From an uncultured Prevotella sp. (GTDB taxonomy: Bacteria > Bacteroidota > Bacteroidia > Bacteroidales > Bacteroidaceae): 21,272 bases of DNA. Shown here one piece after another: positions 1-8,326 of this stretch. The notes below the pieces were generated by a model. The model was not told the DNA's origin. It made no database searches and was given only the letters and a program-made list of their open reading frames with translations. Both the position numbers and the translations under genes were made by a program. Each line of letters starts with the position of its first letter. The stretch's first letter is position 1. The DNA lies in the NCBI GenBank assembly GCA_934190685.1, contig CAKPTK010000025.1:1-21272 (forward strand). Reading direction: 5' to 3'.

Positions 1-274
1 GCTTGTCGAGAATGGAACGCAACAGCACATCCGTGCTGACGAGTCCCTTCATGAGCACCTGTGCCTTACCGCTTCTCACGGCTGCTACAGCCTCACGGGC
101 GGCTTGTTGGGGGGCTCCATTGAAAGAGAGGAACGTAGCGAGTTGCTCGCGCTCAAAACGATCCATGACGACACGCGTGTGCTCGTCTTCCGGGCAGACC
201 ACAGCCACACACGGCTTCTTGTCAGCCATGCGCAAACGCTCTATCATGGATTGGAAATTGTTGATCTGTTTCAT
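1..274 (-). CDS. Phosphate butyryl/acetyltransferase-like protein, N-terminal part (cut by window edge)
   Basis: The visible 91 residues begin MKQINNFQSMIERLRMADKK and run off the left edge, so the 3' two thirds of the gene are missing. The segment 'GKAQVLMKGLVSTDVLLRSI' at about residues 69-88 matches the conserved MKGxxST block of the phosphate acetyl/butyryltransferase (PTA_PTB) family, which interconverts acyl-CoA and acyl phosphate in the cytoplasm. In Bacteroidales a Ptb-like gene is usually followed by a butyrate kinase gene, which would lie outside this window to the left; that is an expectation, not something seen. The start is the ATG at 272-274, about 25 bases downstream of a perfect TACCTTTG box. 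Choosing between butyryl- and acetyl-specific activity is not possible from this fragment. Confidence 0.8.
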   Translation of the reverse strand, partial: MKQINNFQSMIERLRMADKKPCVAVVCPEDEHTRVVMDRFEREQLATFLSFNGAPQQAAREAVAAVRSGKAQVLMKGLVSTDVLLRSILDK

Positions 275-298
275 CTGTGTTTGTTGTCTTTCGGGCTG

Positions 299-306
299 CA
301 AAGGTA
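299..306 (-). promoter_or_regulatory. Bacteroidetes-type -7 box for the ptb-like gene
   Basis: The minus strand reads TACCTTTG, an exact match to the Bacteroidetes primary-sigma -7 consensus TAnnTTTG, about 25 bases before the start codon. No TTTG was found at the expected distance upstream, so the -33 part is weak or absent. Confidence 0.55.
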
Positions 307-423
307 AGCATTTATCTCCGAAAAATATCCTTTTCCGCTCAGTTTTCTGCACAGTGAACCGTTTTTTGCGCAATTTTCCCTTCTTTCTTCTTGAGGTTGC
401 TTGAAAAGAATTCGAAAAGAGGA

Positions 424-458
424 GGAGTCTCGGCTCTGACTATTAAGCCGAAGACTCC
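424..458 (-). terminator. Imperfect hairpin upstream of the ptb-like gene, possible second terminator
   Basis: GGAGTCTCGGC at 424-434 pairs with GCCGAAGACTCC at 447-458, with one bulged base and a 12-base loop. On the minus strand it is followed by a moderately T-rich stretch. It lies about 50 bases past a stronger terminator and may back it up, insulating the ptb-like gene from the peptide transporter gene. The rest of the 275-577 gap holds only the -7 box and the stronger terminator; no gene is seen there. Confidence 0.4.
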
Positions 459-510
459 CCTTCTTGGTAATAAAAGAAAATATGGACTATCATATCTACC
501 TACAATCAAC

Positions 511-551
511 AAAAAAGCCGTATCTCCACTCTTCATGAGCTTCGATACGGC
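511..551 (-). terminator. Rho-independent terminator of the peptide transporter gene
   Basis: GCCGTATC at 517-524 pairs perfectly with GATACGGC at 544-551 across a 19-base loop, and on the minus strand the stem is followed directly by six T residues. It begins 27 bases past the stop codon of the transporter gene. Confidence 0.85.
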
Positions 552-577
552 ACATATTATACGAATACAATGTTCTT

Positions 578-2089
578 TTAGCTTACCTTGTTCAGCTTCT
601 TCAGAATGGAGAAGATGAAGAGGGCTGCAAGGAGACAGATAACCATCAGCGTTCCCCATACATAGGGCAATGGTTTGTCCCACATATGACCAGGGATGGA
701 CACAAGCTTGTTGCCCAAGGCGGTAGCCACGAACCATCCACCCATCATCATGCCTTTATACTTGGTTGGTGCCACCTTTGTGACAAAGGATATGCCGATA
801 GGCGAAAGGAGCAGTTCGGCAAAGGTCAGAATGAGATAGGTGCGCACAAGAATGTTGGGGTCCATGTCAGCCACATGGTTGGGCTGGCTTGGTACAGGCA
901 GACCAATACTTGAAAGCGTGAGCAGCAGGTAGGCCACAGCAGCCACCAGCATACCCAAACCAATCTTCACAGGAGCCTTAGGTTCCTTACCCTTCTTGGC
1001 AAGCCATCCGAAGAGAGCAATGCTCACTGGAGTGAGGGCAACAACAAAGCAGGGGTTGAACTGTTGGAAGATAGGGGCATCAATAGCCACTACATCTTGA
1101 CCGTGCTCCATATAGGTATAGCCGAGAATGGCGGCAGGGATGATGAGGAGGGCAAGGTTGACACAGATGCCAACGGCTGTTTTCTTTCCGGAAATCAGAC
1201 CGACCAAGCCATAGACCATCAGAATGCACCAAATGAGGTTGACCACATTGAACTCCATACCGGTGAAACCTGTGGCGGACTGGGCGGTGAACTCATCTGC
1301 AAACCAAGTGAGAGTGAGTCCGTTCTGATGGAATGCCATCCAGAAGAAGATGACAACGGCAAACACAAGGCAGAGGCAGATAATGCGCTCTTTGGTCTCG
1401 GCAGGACTCATCTCCTCCACACTATGGTCGCCATAGCCGTCCTTCTCCTTCTTGTCGGACAAGAGTACCTGTTTGTAGGTGGACTTGCCAAGGAAGTAGA
1501 TGAGGATGGACACGATGACAGACACACAGGCTACAGCAAAGGCAAAGTGATAGGAGTCAGCCTTGGTGTAGCCAAGATCGTTTTGTGCCCAAGCCATGAT
1601 GCGGGTGGCTGCGGTCGGAGCGAAAAGGGCGCCGATGTTGATAGCCATATAGAAAAGCGAGAAACCCGAGTCGCGCTGACTCGCATATTTCGGATCATTG
1701 TAGAGATCGCCAATCATCACCTGAAGATTGCCTTTGAAGAAACCTGTGCCCAAACTGACAAGGAGCAAGGCAAGCCCCATGGCAACGATGGCCACAGTGC
1801 CACCACCCAACGGTATGGACAGACAGAGGTAGCCGATGAACATAATCATGATGCCGATGATGACCATCTTGTTATATCCCCACTTGTCGGCGGCCATACC
1901 ACCGATGAGCGGCAAGAAATAGACTGCGGTGAGGAACCATGAGTAGATTTCCGACGCCATGCCGGCACCGAAACCGAAGTTCTCACCAAGGAACAGGGCG
2001 AACACGGCCAGCATGGTGTAGTAGCCGAAACGTTCACCGGTGTTGGCCAGGGATAGTACCCACAGGCCTTTGGGTTGATTTTCAAACAT
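578..2089 (-). CDS. POT/PTR2-family proton-coupled di-/tripeptide transporter
   Basis: A 503-residue inner-membrane protein with about 12-14 hydrophobic segments, the usual size of bacterial POT (MFS) symporters, which import di- and tripeptides with protons. Family marks: GERFGYY at residues 18-24, the GGMAADKWGYNKM signature at about 63-75, and FFKGNLQVMIGDLY followed by RDSGFSLFYMAINIGA in the fourth to fifth helix region. The POT motif is normally ExxERFxYY; here the first Glu is Asn16, giving NxxERFxYY, which may alter proton coupling (see findings). The start is the ATG at 2089 with an A-rich upstream stretch and no Shine-Dalgarno. The gene lies 95 bases after the beta-barrel gene on the same strand and is closed by a strong terminator at 511-551. 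I see no TAnnTTTG box in the 95-base gap, so transcription may come from a less canonical promoter or by read-through. Confidence 0.95.
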   Translation of the reverse strand: MFENQPKGLWVLSLANTGERFGYYTMLAVFALFLGENFGFGAGMASEIYSWFLTAVYFLPLIGGMAADKWGYNKMVIIGIMIMFIGYLCLSIPLGGGTVAIVAMGLALLLVSLGTGFFKGNLQVMIGDLYNDPKYASQRDSGFSLFYMAINIGALFAPTAATRIMAWAQNDLGYTKADSYHFAFAVACVSVIVSILIYFLGKSTYKQVLLSDKKEKDGYGDHSVEEMSPAETKERIICLCLVFAVVIFFWMAFHQNGLTLTWFADEFTAQSATGFTGMEFNVVNLIWCILMVYGLVGLISGKKTAVGICVNLALLIIPAAILGYTYMEHGQDVVAIDAPIFQQFNPCFVVALTPVSIALFGWLAKKGKEPKAPVKIGLGMLVAAVAYLLLTLSSIGLPVPSQPNHVADMDPNILVRTYLILTFAELLLSPIGISFVTKVAPTKYKGMMMGGWFVATALGNKLVSIPGHMWDKPLPYVWGTLMVICLLAALFIFSILKKLNKVS

Positions 2090-2184
2090 TTTTCTTTTTA
2101 TTTAATTATTACTTATTGTTGTCTGAAGGGATTATAAAATAGTTTTAGTTGACAAGTCGCTATAATTAAAAAGGTGGTTAGCCT

Positions 2185-2940
2185 TTACTTTGTCTTCATC
2201 AAGTCGAAGAGATAGCTCAACTTCACATTGATGGTGCCATGGTTTGATTTGCCAAAATAGTCTTTCTTCGAGTTTCCATAGATATTGGCCAGACCATAAT
2301 AGTAGCGTCCTTCAAGGAGGAAGTGGCCCACACGGGGAAAGCTCAGTTCCAAGCCCAGTCCTGCCGCAATGCCATAGTCCAACTTTTTCTCCACTGGCAT
2401 GGTCTCCTGAGCAGTGATCGTATTGGAACGATCAGGGGTGTTAGGCGAATCAAGTGGATAGTTGGCCTTGGTTGACTCATTGAGAAAGATGCCCAACTGA
2501 GGACCTGCCTGGAAGAAGAACTGCACACCTTTCTGCTCCCTACCCCACGCCAAATGGGCAAAAACGGGAATCTGGATATAGTTGAGCGTGCGTTGGTATT
2601 CCTCGGCTGCGTTGGTCAAAGGATTGATGACCGGTTGGTTTTCTGTGGTCTGTATTTTCTGCTTCCATCCCATCTGGGCGTAGTTCACCTCAGCATAGAT
2701 GGAACAGATGGTGCTGAAATATTTCTCACACACATAGCGCACAGAGAATCCTCCGGCAAGGCCTCCATACTGGTTTTGTGGTACCTTGGGATCGAAGCCC
2801 ACCGTATTCATCACATAACCGGCATTGACACCCACAGCGAGATCGTTGCGGTGGGAACCGATCTGTGCTTGCGCGAGAAGAGTCCATGCCGAGAAGAGCA
2901 ACAAGGCAAAGGCGCGGAATGAAATGAGATTGGTGTTCAT
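2185..2940 (-). CDS. Outer-membrane beta-barrel protein (PorT/OMP_b-brl_2-like)
   Basis: A 251-residue secreted protein with a signal peptide of about 25 residues (hydrophobic core FALLLFSAWTLLA, cleavage near AQA-Q). The mature part alternates short amphipathic strands with turns and has glycine/aromatic patterns typical of small barrels: GVNAGYVMNT near the start, YIQIPVFAHLAW and FFFQAGPQLGIFL in the middle, and YGIAAGLGLELSF towards the end. This layout resembles the PorT-like outer-membrane barrel family common in Bacteroidetes. Its start lies 9 bases after the stop of the LysM/periplasmic-binding protein gene, so the two are almost certainly co-transcribed and may act together at the cell envelope. 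The ligand or role is unknown. The family call is from pattern recognition, not a search. Confidence 0.8.
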   Translation of the reverse strand: MNTNLISFRAFALLLFSAWTLLAQAQIGSHRNDLAVGVNAGYVMNTVGFDPKVPQNQYGGLAGGFSVRYVCEKYFSTICSIYAEVNYAQMGWKQKIQTTENQPVINPLTNAAEEYQRTLNYIQIPVFAHLAWGREQKGVQFFFQAGPQLGIFLNESTKANYPLDSPNTPDRSNTITAQETMPVEKKLDYGIAAGLGLELSFPRVGHFLLEGRYYYGLANIYGNSKKDYFGKSNHGTINVKLSYLFDLMKTK

Positions 2941-2949
2941 AATGACTAG

Positions 2950-4311
2950 CTAATAATTGATGGACTCGATATTACCCGAGCGGGTATAATGCACAAGCAT
3001 GAAACTCTCGTTTTGATAACCGCCCCAGCCCACCTTATGGAAATAGAGTGGAGACTGGAGAGCCTTATAGCCCAAGGTTCCTTTGGCGCCAGTGAAGTTC
3101 TTGCCCTGCTCATGATAACCGCGAAGGAAAAACATCGCCTGGTCATAGCCTGTGAGAGCAAAGCGCGGCAAAGCCTCCATCATATCAGTCTTGAACCATG
3201 TGCGATAGTTGGTCTCTATCGTTCGCGTGTCCTTGAGGTTTCCGTTATAATAGAATGTTGATGGAATATAGGTGTCATACTTGAAGAAGTTCTGCAAGTC
3301 ATATTTCTCATACATCAGCCATTCGGTATAGCCATAGAGGGAGATTCTCACCCCCGAAAGTTTGGCAAGCTTGGCAAAAGCGGCATTGAGTTGAGGGGAA
3401 CGTCCCGTGTTGAGCACCACAACGTTAGGTTTGGTGATACTGAAAGCCTTGGCGAACATGGCGTCGGACGAGTTGAGGTTGGTGATACTGTGGTCGATAT
3501 GCTTGATTTCCAATTGTTCACGCAAGGGGAAAGTGAAAGTACCCTTGTCGCTATTGGCATCGTTACAGTCGATAAACACGACATGATACTGTGAAAAGCG
3601 GTCGACAAAGGCACGGATGGCACTTTGGGTAAGTTGGGTCTGAGGTTGGTAAACTTGGAAGACATTGGGATTCTTAGCCACCTCGTTGCCCGTGATAGAG
3701 AACGGGATCACCATCTTCACGCCATAGGCTTTGCAAAAGTCGGCGAGCGGAGTCACCATGGACGAATAGAGCGGACCGAAGATGAGTTGGCATTTGTCGG
3801 CACCTTCTTGAAGAAGAACGCTGCGGATGTCGGCATCCTGCGGTACATTCCAAGCTCTCACATCGATATGGTAGCCTTGAAGACGGAGTTGATCGATGGC
3901 AAGCAACATGCCACGATAGTATTCCACCATGCGCCGTCCATCACCATCAACATTGTGCAAAGGCAACATCACCCCCACACGGATGGTACCAGTGGCGGGT
4001 GCCTGCGATGATGCCGGAGAGACCGTCTTAGTGTCTGCGCCGACAGTTTTGGTGACGGAAGTCTGTGTGGATGGGTAAGGGATAAAAATGTAATCATCCT
4101 TTTTCAACTCATAGCCAGGCTTGTTCATCTCAGGATTGGCCTTGATGAGTTCCTCAATGGTGAGACCGTTGGCTTTGGCTATACCAAAGATGGTCTCCTT
4201 TTTCTTCACTTTGTGCACCTCGCGCCATTTGGTGTTGGATGTCTGCGCTCCCATACTTAAAGCAAAGGAGAAAAGTGAGAGTGCGAAAAAACTTCTTAAT
4301 ATCTTGTTCAT
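2950..4311 (-). CDS. LysM domain plus type 1 periplasmic-binding-fold protein
   Basis: I take the ATG at 4309-4311 because it gives a clean signal peptide, MNKILRSFFALSLFSFALSM; the open frame extends upstream to 4380, but that extension would bury the signal peptide, and the ATG at 4314 is nearly equivalent. The 453-residue product has a LysM-like peptidoglycan-binding domain at about 31-79 (REVHKVKKKETIFGIAKANG then DYIFIPYP), a Ser/Thr/Ala linker at 80-108, and from about 109 a type 1 periplasmic binding fold (IRVGVMLPLHNVDGDGRRM, IFGPLYSSMVTPLADFC) like branched-chain amino-acid receptors. The LysM domain suggests it is held on the cell wall, not serving an ABC importer, and no ABC genes are nearby. 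The fold is also used by E. coli LpoA, a peptidoglycan synthase activator, so a cell-wall role is possible; that is inference. First gene of an operon with the beta-barrel protein. Confidence 0.85.
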   Translation of the reverse strand: MNKILRSFFALSLFSFALSMGAQTSNTKWREVHKVKKKETIFGIAKANGLTIEELIKANPEMNKPGYELKKDDYIFIPYPSTQTSVTKTVGADTKTVSPASSQAPATGTIRVGVMLPLHNVDGDGRRMVEYYRGMLLAIDQLRLQGYHIDVRAWNVPQDADIRSVLLQEGADKCQLIFGPLYSSMVTPLADFCKAYGVKMVIPFSITGNEVAKNPNVFQVYQPQTQLTQSAIRAFVDRFSQYHVVFIDCNDANSDKGTFTFPLREQLEIKHIDHSITNLNSSDAMFAKAFSITKPNVVVLNTGRSPQLNAAFAKLAKLSGVRISLYGYTEWLMYEKYDLQNFFKYDTYIPSTFYYNGNLKDTRTIETNYRTWFKTDMMEALPRFALTGYDQAMFFLRGYHEQGKNFTGAKGTLGYKALQSPLYFHKVGWGGYQNESFMLVHYTRSGNIESINY

Positions 4312-4396
4312 CATTTCCAATGTTTCATTGTTTCGACAGAGCGAAACCGCAAGCGTCCTTCGCTCGAGCGACAAATTCAACAGAACGAAAAGTGCC

Positions 4397-4543
4397 GCCT
4401 ATTCTCTGCAAGGATAGCGCAAACGAGCGCAAAGAAAGTTTACTTTCAGTTTGCCGAGTGCAGCCTATTCTCTGCAAGGATAGCGCAAACGAGCGCAAAG
4501 AAAGTTTACTTTCAGTTTGCCGAGTGCAGCCTATTCTCTGCAA
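4397..4543. repeat. Perfect 66-bp tandem duplication plus a partial third copy
   Basis: Bases 4397-4462 and 4463-4528 are identical over all 66 positions, and a third copy begins at 4529 and stays identical for 15 bases before diverging. Each unit contains a short hairpin-forming stretch (GAAAG-taaa-CTTTC on the minus strand) nested between GCAAAC and GTTTGC. At offset 12-19 of every copy, the minus strand carries a -7-like box: TATCCTTG in the two full copies and the perfect TACCTTTG in the partial copy. The array sits in the leader of the LysM gene and between divergent genes. Confidence 0.95.
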
Positions 4544-4548
4544 AGGTA
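4541..4548 (-). promoter_or_regulatory. -7 box of the LysM-protein/beta-barrel operon
   Basis: The minus strand reads TACCTTTG, an exact TAnnTTTG match, in phase with the 66-bp repeats. If used, the 5' leader is about 220 bases and contains both full repeat copies. The weaker TATCCTTG boxes at 4475-4482 and 4409-4416 could be additional start sites. Confidence 0.5.
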
Positions 4549-4664
4549 ATAAAAACTTTTGAACAAGACCTAAAGGTCTGGCGGGAAATAGCAAAGACAG
4601 AGCATTTTCGTGAACATGTGTAAACTTTTCAGTCGCAAGTGACAACATAATGGATATTTCTTAT

Positions 4665-4672
4665 TATCTTTG
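4665..4672 (+). promoter_or_regulatory. -7 box of the sorting-domain protein/uvrA operon
   Basis: TATCTTTG matches TAnnTTTG exactly and lies 26 bases before the ATG at 4699, a typical spacing. No clear TTTG is seen 19-20 bases upstream. Confidence 0.65.
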
Positions 4673-4698
4673 CACATTCACAACGAAAACATTTTACG

Positions 4699-5415
4699 AT
4701 GAAGAAATTCACATTCCTATTCATCCTGATTGCCTTCACCCTTACGGCATGGGCTGACGAGATACCCACAATTTCTCCTTCAGCTGTATTCACCGACCCT
4801 GAAGGTAACGAGGAGACATCAACCGACTTCTCCGGTTCCGCCCCTGTGCAGACCCATTTCTCCGCCAATCCCGAGAACGTGGGAGCCTATGAGGCCCACT
4901 ATGAATGGAGGTTCTATACCCAAGGCAACGAAGACGCGCCTTATCTTGTACGCTACGATCAGAATACAGATTATACCTTCACTTCCAGCGGTACTCACCT
5001 CGTGGTTTGTTATGCCACGTTCACCCTTGGTACGGACACGGTAGCCTATACACGGGAATACTGGAACGAGACGGGACCCATCCGCCTCGTCATTAGTGAA
5101 AGCAAACTTGAAATGCCCAATGCCTTCTCGCCCAACGGCGACGGCATCAACGATATCTACAAACCCAAAAGCGGATACAAAAGCATCACAGAGTTCCATG
5201 CCTACATTTTCAACCGTTGGGGACAAAAGCTCTACGAATGGACCGACCCTTCTACGGGATGGGACGGCAAACAAAACGGCAAAGACGTCAAGCAGGGAGT
5301 ATACTTCTGCCTCGTCAAGGCTAAGGGTGCCGATGGGAAAATCTACAATATAAAAAAAGACGTGAACCTGCTCCGCGGCTACGATGAGACCACGACGAGC
5401 GGCAACCAGGAATAA
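4699..5415 (+). CDS. Small secreted protein with gliding-motility/T9SS type B sorting domain (CHU_C)
   Basis: A 238-residue protein with a signal peptide ([18 protein letters not shown]), a beta-rich, PKD-like middle part at about 24-133 ([22 protein letters not shown]) and a C-terminal domain at about 139-226 with the hallmark [36 protein letters not shown] and [12 protein letters not shown]. This matches the gliding-motility-associated C-terminal domain that directs proteins through the type IX secretion system and onto the surface. Such domains usually end large adhesins or enzymes, so a protein that is little more than one Ig/PKD-like domain plus the sorting tag is unusual. The last dozen residues (after NLLRG) extend slightly past the usual end. 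It sits 13 bases before uvrA and is probably co-transcribed, although no functional link is evident. Confidence 0.85.
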   Translation: MKKFTFLFILIAFTLTAWADEIPTISPSAVFTDPEGNEETSTDFSGSAPVQTHFSANPENVGAYEAHYEWRFYTQGNEDAPYLVRYDQNTDYTFTSSGTHLVVCYATFTLGTDTVAYTREYWNETGPIRLVISESKLEMPNAFSPNGDGINDIYKPKSGYKSITEFHAYIFNRWGQKLYEWTDPSTGWDGKQNGKDVKQGVYFCLVKAKGADGKIYNIKKDVNLLRGYDETTTSGNQE

Positions 5416-5428
5416 CACATAAGAAATC

Positions 5429-8257
5429 ATGCAAAGAGAAGACGAAAAGATAAATGTTTGGGGTGCGCGTGTGCACAACCTCAAGAACATCGACGTGACC
5501 ATTCCACGCAACACGCTCACCGTCATCACCGGACTTTCGGGTTCGGGCAAGTCGTCATTGGCATTCGACACAATCTTCGCCGAGGGACAGCGCCGCTATA
5601 TCGAGACTTTCTCGGCTTACGCCCGCAACTTCCTCGGTGGCATGGAACGACCCGATGTCGACAAAATCACCGGACTCAGCCCTGTCATCAGTATCGAACA
5701 GAAGACTACCAACAAAAACCCGCGCTCCACCGTGGGCACCACCACTGAAATATATGACTATCTTAGACTGCTCTTCGCCCGCGCCGGTACCGCCTACAGC
5801 TATATGACCGGCGAGAAAATGGTGCGCTATACCGAAGAGCGTGTCATCGACATGATACTCAAAGACTACGACGGACGCAAAATTCTCATTCTCGCCCCAC
5901 TCGTCAGAAACCGCAAGGGACACTACCGCGAACTCTTTGAGAGCATGCGACGGAAAGGTTACCTCTATATTCGTGTAGACGGTGAGGTCAAGGACATAGA
6001 GCGTGGCATGAAGGTTGACCGCTATAAGAATCACAACATCGAACTTGTCGTCGACCGACTGCAAGTTCAGGCCAAGGACGAAGAACGCCTGCGCAAGACG
6101 GTCGCCACAGCCATGAAACAGGGTGACGGACTCATCATGGTCATGGACAAGGAAACTGGAGAAAGCAAGTATTTCTCCAAACGTCTGATGTGCCCCACCT
6201 CCGGTGTGGCTTACAAGGATCCCGCGCCCAACATTTTCTCATTCAACTCTCCAGAAGGTGCCTGCCCAAAATGTAAGGGACTGGGCCGCGTCGACGAGAT
6301 TGACCTTGACAAAGTCATCCCCGACCGCACGCTTTCCATCCGTGAGGGAGCCTTTGCTCCTCTGGGCAAATACAAGAATCAAATGATCTTCTGGCAGATG
6401 GAATCCGTACTCGCAAAATATGACTGCACACTCAAGACTCCCATCAACGAACTGCCAGACGAGGCGCTTGGCGAACTTCTCTCCGGCAGTATCGAACGGG
6501 TGAAGATTGACAAGGCTTATGTCCACACTTCAAGCGACTACTTCACGGAATACGACGGACTCGTCGCCTACTTGCGCAGTGCCATGGAATACGACGACAG
6601 TGCCACCAACCAAAAGTGGGCAGAGCAATTCTTGAGCAATGTTCCATGCCCTGAGTGCCACGGACAACGTCTGAGCCGAGAGGCTCTCAGTTACCGTATT
6701 TGGGACAAAAATATCTCCGAGCTCGCCGATATGGATATATCCCAACTGCGGCAATGGCTCGACGAGGCGGAACACCACCTCGAGCCTCAACAACACAAGA
6801 TAGCCGCCGAGATACTCAAGGAAATACGCACCCGTCTTGACTTTCTGCTCGAGGTGGGACTCGATTATCTGTCGCTCAACCGACAGTCTGCCACACTCTC
6901 TGGCGGAGAAAGCCAACGTATCCGACTTGCCACACAGATTGGCTCTCAATTGGTCAATGTTCTCTACATCCTCGACGAGCCTTCCATCGGTCTCCACCAG
7001 CGCGACAATGAGCGACTCATCCATAGTCTCAAGGAACTGCGCGACTTGGACAACACGGTCATCGTTGTCGAGCATGACAAGGACATGATGCTCGCCGCCG
7101 ACTACATTGTCGACATCGGTCCCAAAGCGGGACGCAAAGGCGGAGAGGTAGTGTTCCAAGGTACCCCGAAGGAAATGCTTCGCCAACACACGCTCACCAG
7201 CCAATATCTCAACGGTGAACGTGCCATCATTGTACCGTCACAACGCCGAACGGGTAACGGCAAAAGCATCAAAATCTTTGGTGCCTCTGGCAACAACCTC
7301 AAGCAGGTCGATGTGGAGTTTCCTCTCGGAGAGCTCATCGTTGTCACCGGTGTCAGTGGATCGGGAAAATCAACCCTCATCAACGAGACTCTGCAACCCA
7401 TCCTCAGCCAGCATTTCTACCGCTCGCTCAAGAGACCCATGCCCTACGCCCGAGTGGAGGGACTGGACAATATAGACAAGGTGGTCAGTGTTGACCAGAC
7501 TCCTTTAGGACGCACGCCACGTTCCAATCCTGCCACCTACACAGGTGTTTTCTCCGACATCCGCTCACTCTTCGTCAGTCTGCCCGAAGCCAAAATTCGA
7601 GGCTATAAGCCAGGAAGATTCTCGTTCAATGTCAAAGGGGGACGATGCGAGGCCTGTGGCGGCAACGGATACAAAACCATCGAAATGAACTTCCTGCCAG
7701 ATGTGATGGTGCCCTGTGAGGTGTGCCACGGCAAACGCTACAACCGTGAAACACTCGAAGTGCGCTACAAAGGCAAGAGCATTGCCGATGTACTTGACAT
7801 GACCATCAACCAAGCGGTTGAATTCTTCGAGAACGTGCCCACTATTCTACAAAAGATTAAGACGATACAAGATGTAGGCTTAGGCTACATCAAACTCGGA
7901 CAGCCCTCCACCACCCTATCAGGTGGAGAGAGCCAACGTGTGAAACTCGCCACAGAACTAAGCAAGCGTGACACAGGCAAGACACTCTACATCCTCGATG
8001 AACCTACGACGGGTTTACACTTCGAGGACATCCGCATCCTCATGGATGTGCTCCAACGTCTCGTCGATCGTGGCAACACGGTTGTCATCATTGAACACAA
8101 CCTTGACGTCATAAAACTTGCCGACCATATCATCGACATGGGTCCCGACGGTGGACGTGGCGGTGGACAGCTCGTCGTTTGTGGCACACCTGAGGAGGTG
8201 GCGGCAAGCAGCAAAGGCGAAACCGCCCGCTTCCTAAAAGCAGAGCTCCAACAATAG
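5429..8257 (+). CDS. uvrA: Excinuclease ABC subunit A (UvrA), nucleotide excision repair
   Basis: A 942-residue protein, the normal length for UvrA. It is the damage-scanning ATPase that loads UvrB in the cytoplasm. Two ABC modules are complete: Walker [10 protein letters not shown] at 35-43 and GVSGSGKST at 641-649; LSGGESQR signatures in both halves; and Walker [16 protein letters not shown] and [15 protein letters not shown]. The C-terminal zinc finger is intact, with cysteines at 740, 743, 763 and 766, the same numbers as in E. coli. The first zinc-finger motif is degenerate: it reads CPTSG at 255-259 and CPKC at 279-282, so the second cysteine is Ser258. The ATG at 5429 follows the preceding gene's stop by 13 bases, and no separate promoter box is seen, so it is likely the second gene of that operon. 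Confidence 0.98.
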   Translation: MQREDEKINVWGARVHNLKNIDVTIPRNTLTVITGLSGSGKSSLAFDTIFAEGQRRYIETFSAYARNFLGGMERPDVDKITGLSPVISIEQKTTNKNPRSTVGTTTEIYDYLRLLFARAGTAYSYMTGEKMVRYTEERVIDMILKDYDGRKILILAPLVRNRKGHYRELFESMRRKGYLYIRVDGEVKDIERGMKVDRYKNHNIELVVDRLQVQAKDEERLRKTVATAMKQGDGLIMVMDKETGESKYFSKRLMCPTSGVAYKDPAPNIFSFNSPEGACPKCKGLGRVDEIDLDKVIPDRTLSIREGAFAPLGKYKNQMIFWQMESVLAKYDCTLKTPINELPDEALGELLSGSIERVKIDKAYVHTSSDYFTEYDGLVAYLRSAMEYDDSATNQKWAEQFLSNVPCPECHGQRLSREALSYRIWDKNISELADMDISQLRQWLDEAEHHLEPQQHKIAAEILKEIRTRLDFLLEVGLDYLSLNRQSATLSGGESQRIRLATQIGSQLVNVLYILDEPSIGLHQRDNERLIHSLKELRDLDNTVIVVEHDKDMMLAADYIVDIGPKAGRKGGEVVFQGTPKEMLRQHTLTSQYLNGERAIIVPSQRRTGNGKSIKIFGASGNNLKQVDVEFPLGELIVVTGVSGSGKSTLINETLQPILSQHFYRSLKRPMPYARVEGLDNIDKVVSVDQTPLGRTPRSNPATYTGVFSDIRSLFVSLPEAKIRGYKPGRFSFNVKGGRCEACGGNGYKTIEMNFLPDVMVPCEVCHGKRYNRETLEVRYKGKSIADVLDMTINQAVEFFENVPTILQKIKTIQDVGLGYIKLGQPSTTLSGGESQRVKLATELSKRDTGKTLYILDEPTTGLHFEDIRILMDVLQRLVDRGNTVVIIEHNLDVIKLADHIIDMGPDGGRGGGQLVVCGTPEEVAASSKGETARFLKAELQQ

Positions 8258-8297
8258 GCGCCCCGCCCTCAGAGCCCGCTGCCTCCGTTCGTGCCTC

Positions 8298-8325
8298 TTG
8301 CGTTGACGTTGAAACGTCAACGCAA
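8298..8325. terminator. Hairpin between convergent genes
   Basis: TTGCGTTGACGT at 8298-8309 pairs perfectly with 8314-8325 around a TGAA loop. It lies between uvrA and the convergent 442-aa gene, ending one base before the latter's stop codon. Neither side has a real T-tract, so it may be a bidirectional terminator or an RNA 3'-end stabiliser. Confidence 0.5.
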
Positions 8326-8326
8326 A

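Noticed and set aside
1064..1942. Long plus-strand open frame opposite the peptide transporter
   Set aside because: Its translation is Asp/His/Glu-rich without domains and mirrors the hydrophobic transporter on the other strand, which has clear POT motifs.
4239..4648. Open frames on both strands encoding 22-residue tandem repeats
   Set aside because: The repeated peptide arises only because the 66-bp DNA repeat is a multiple of three; no start context or signal supports translation.
4819..5571. 250-codon minus-strand open frame opposite the sorting-domain protein and the uvrA start
   Set aside because: It runs antisense through two recognisable genes and has no family features.
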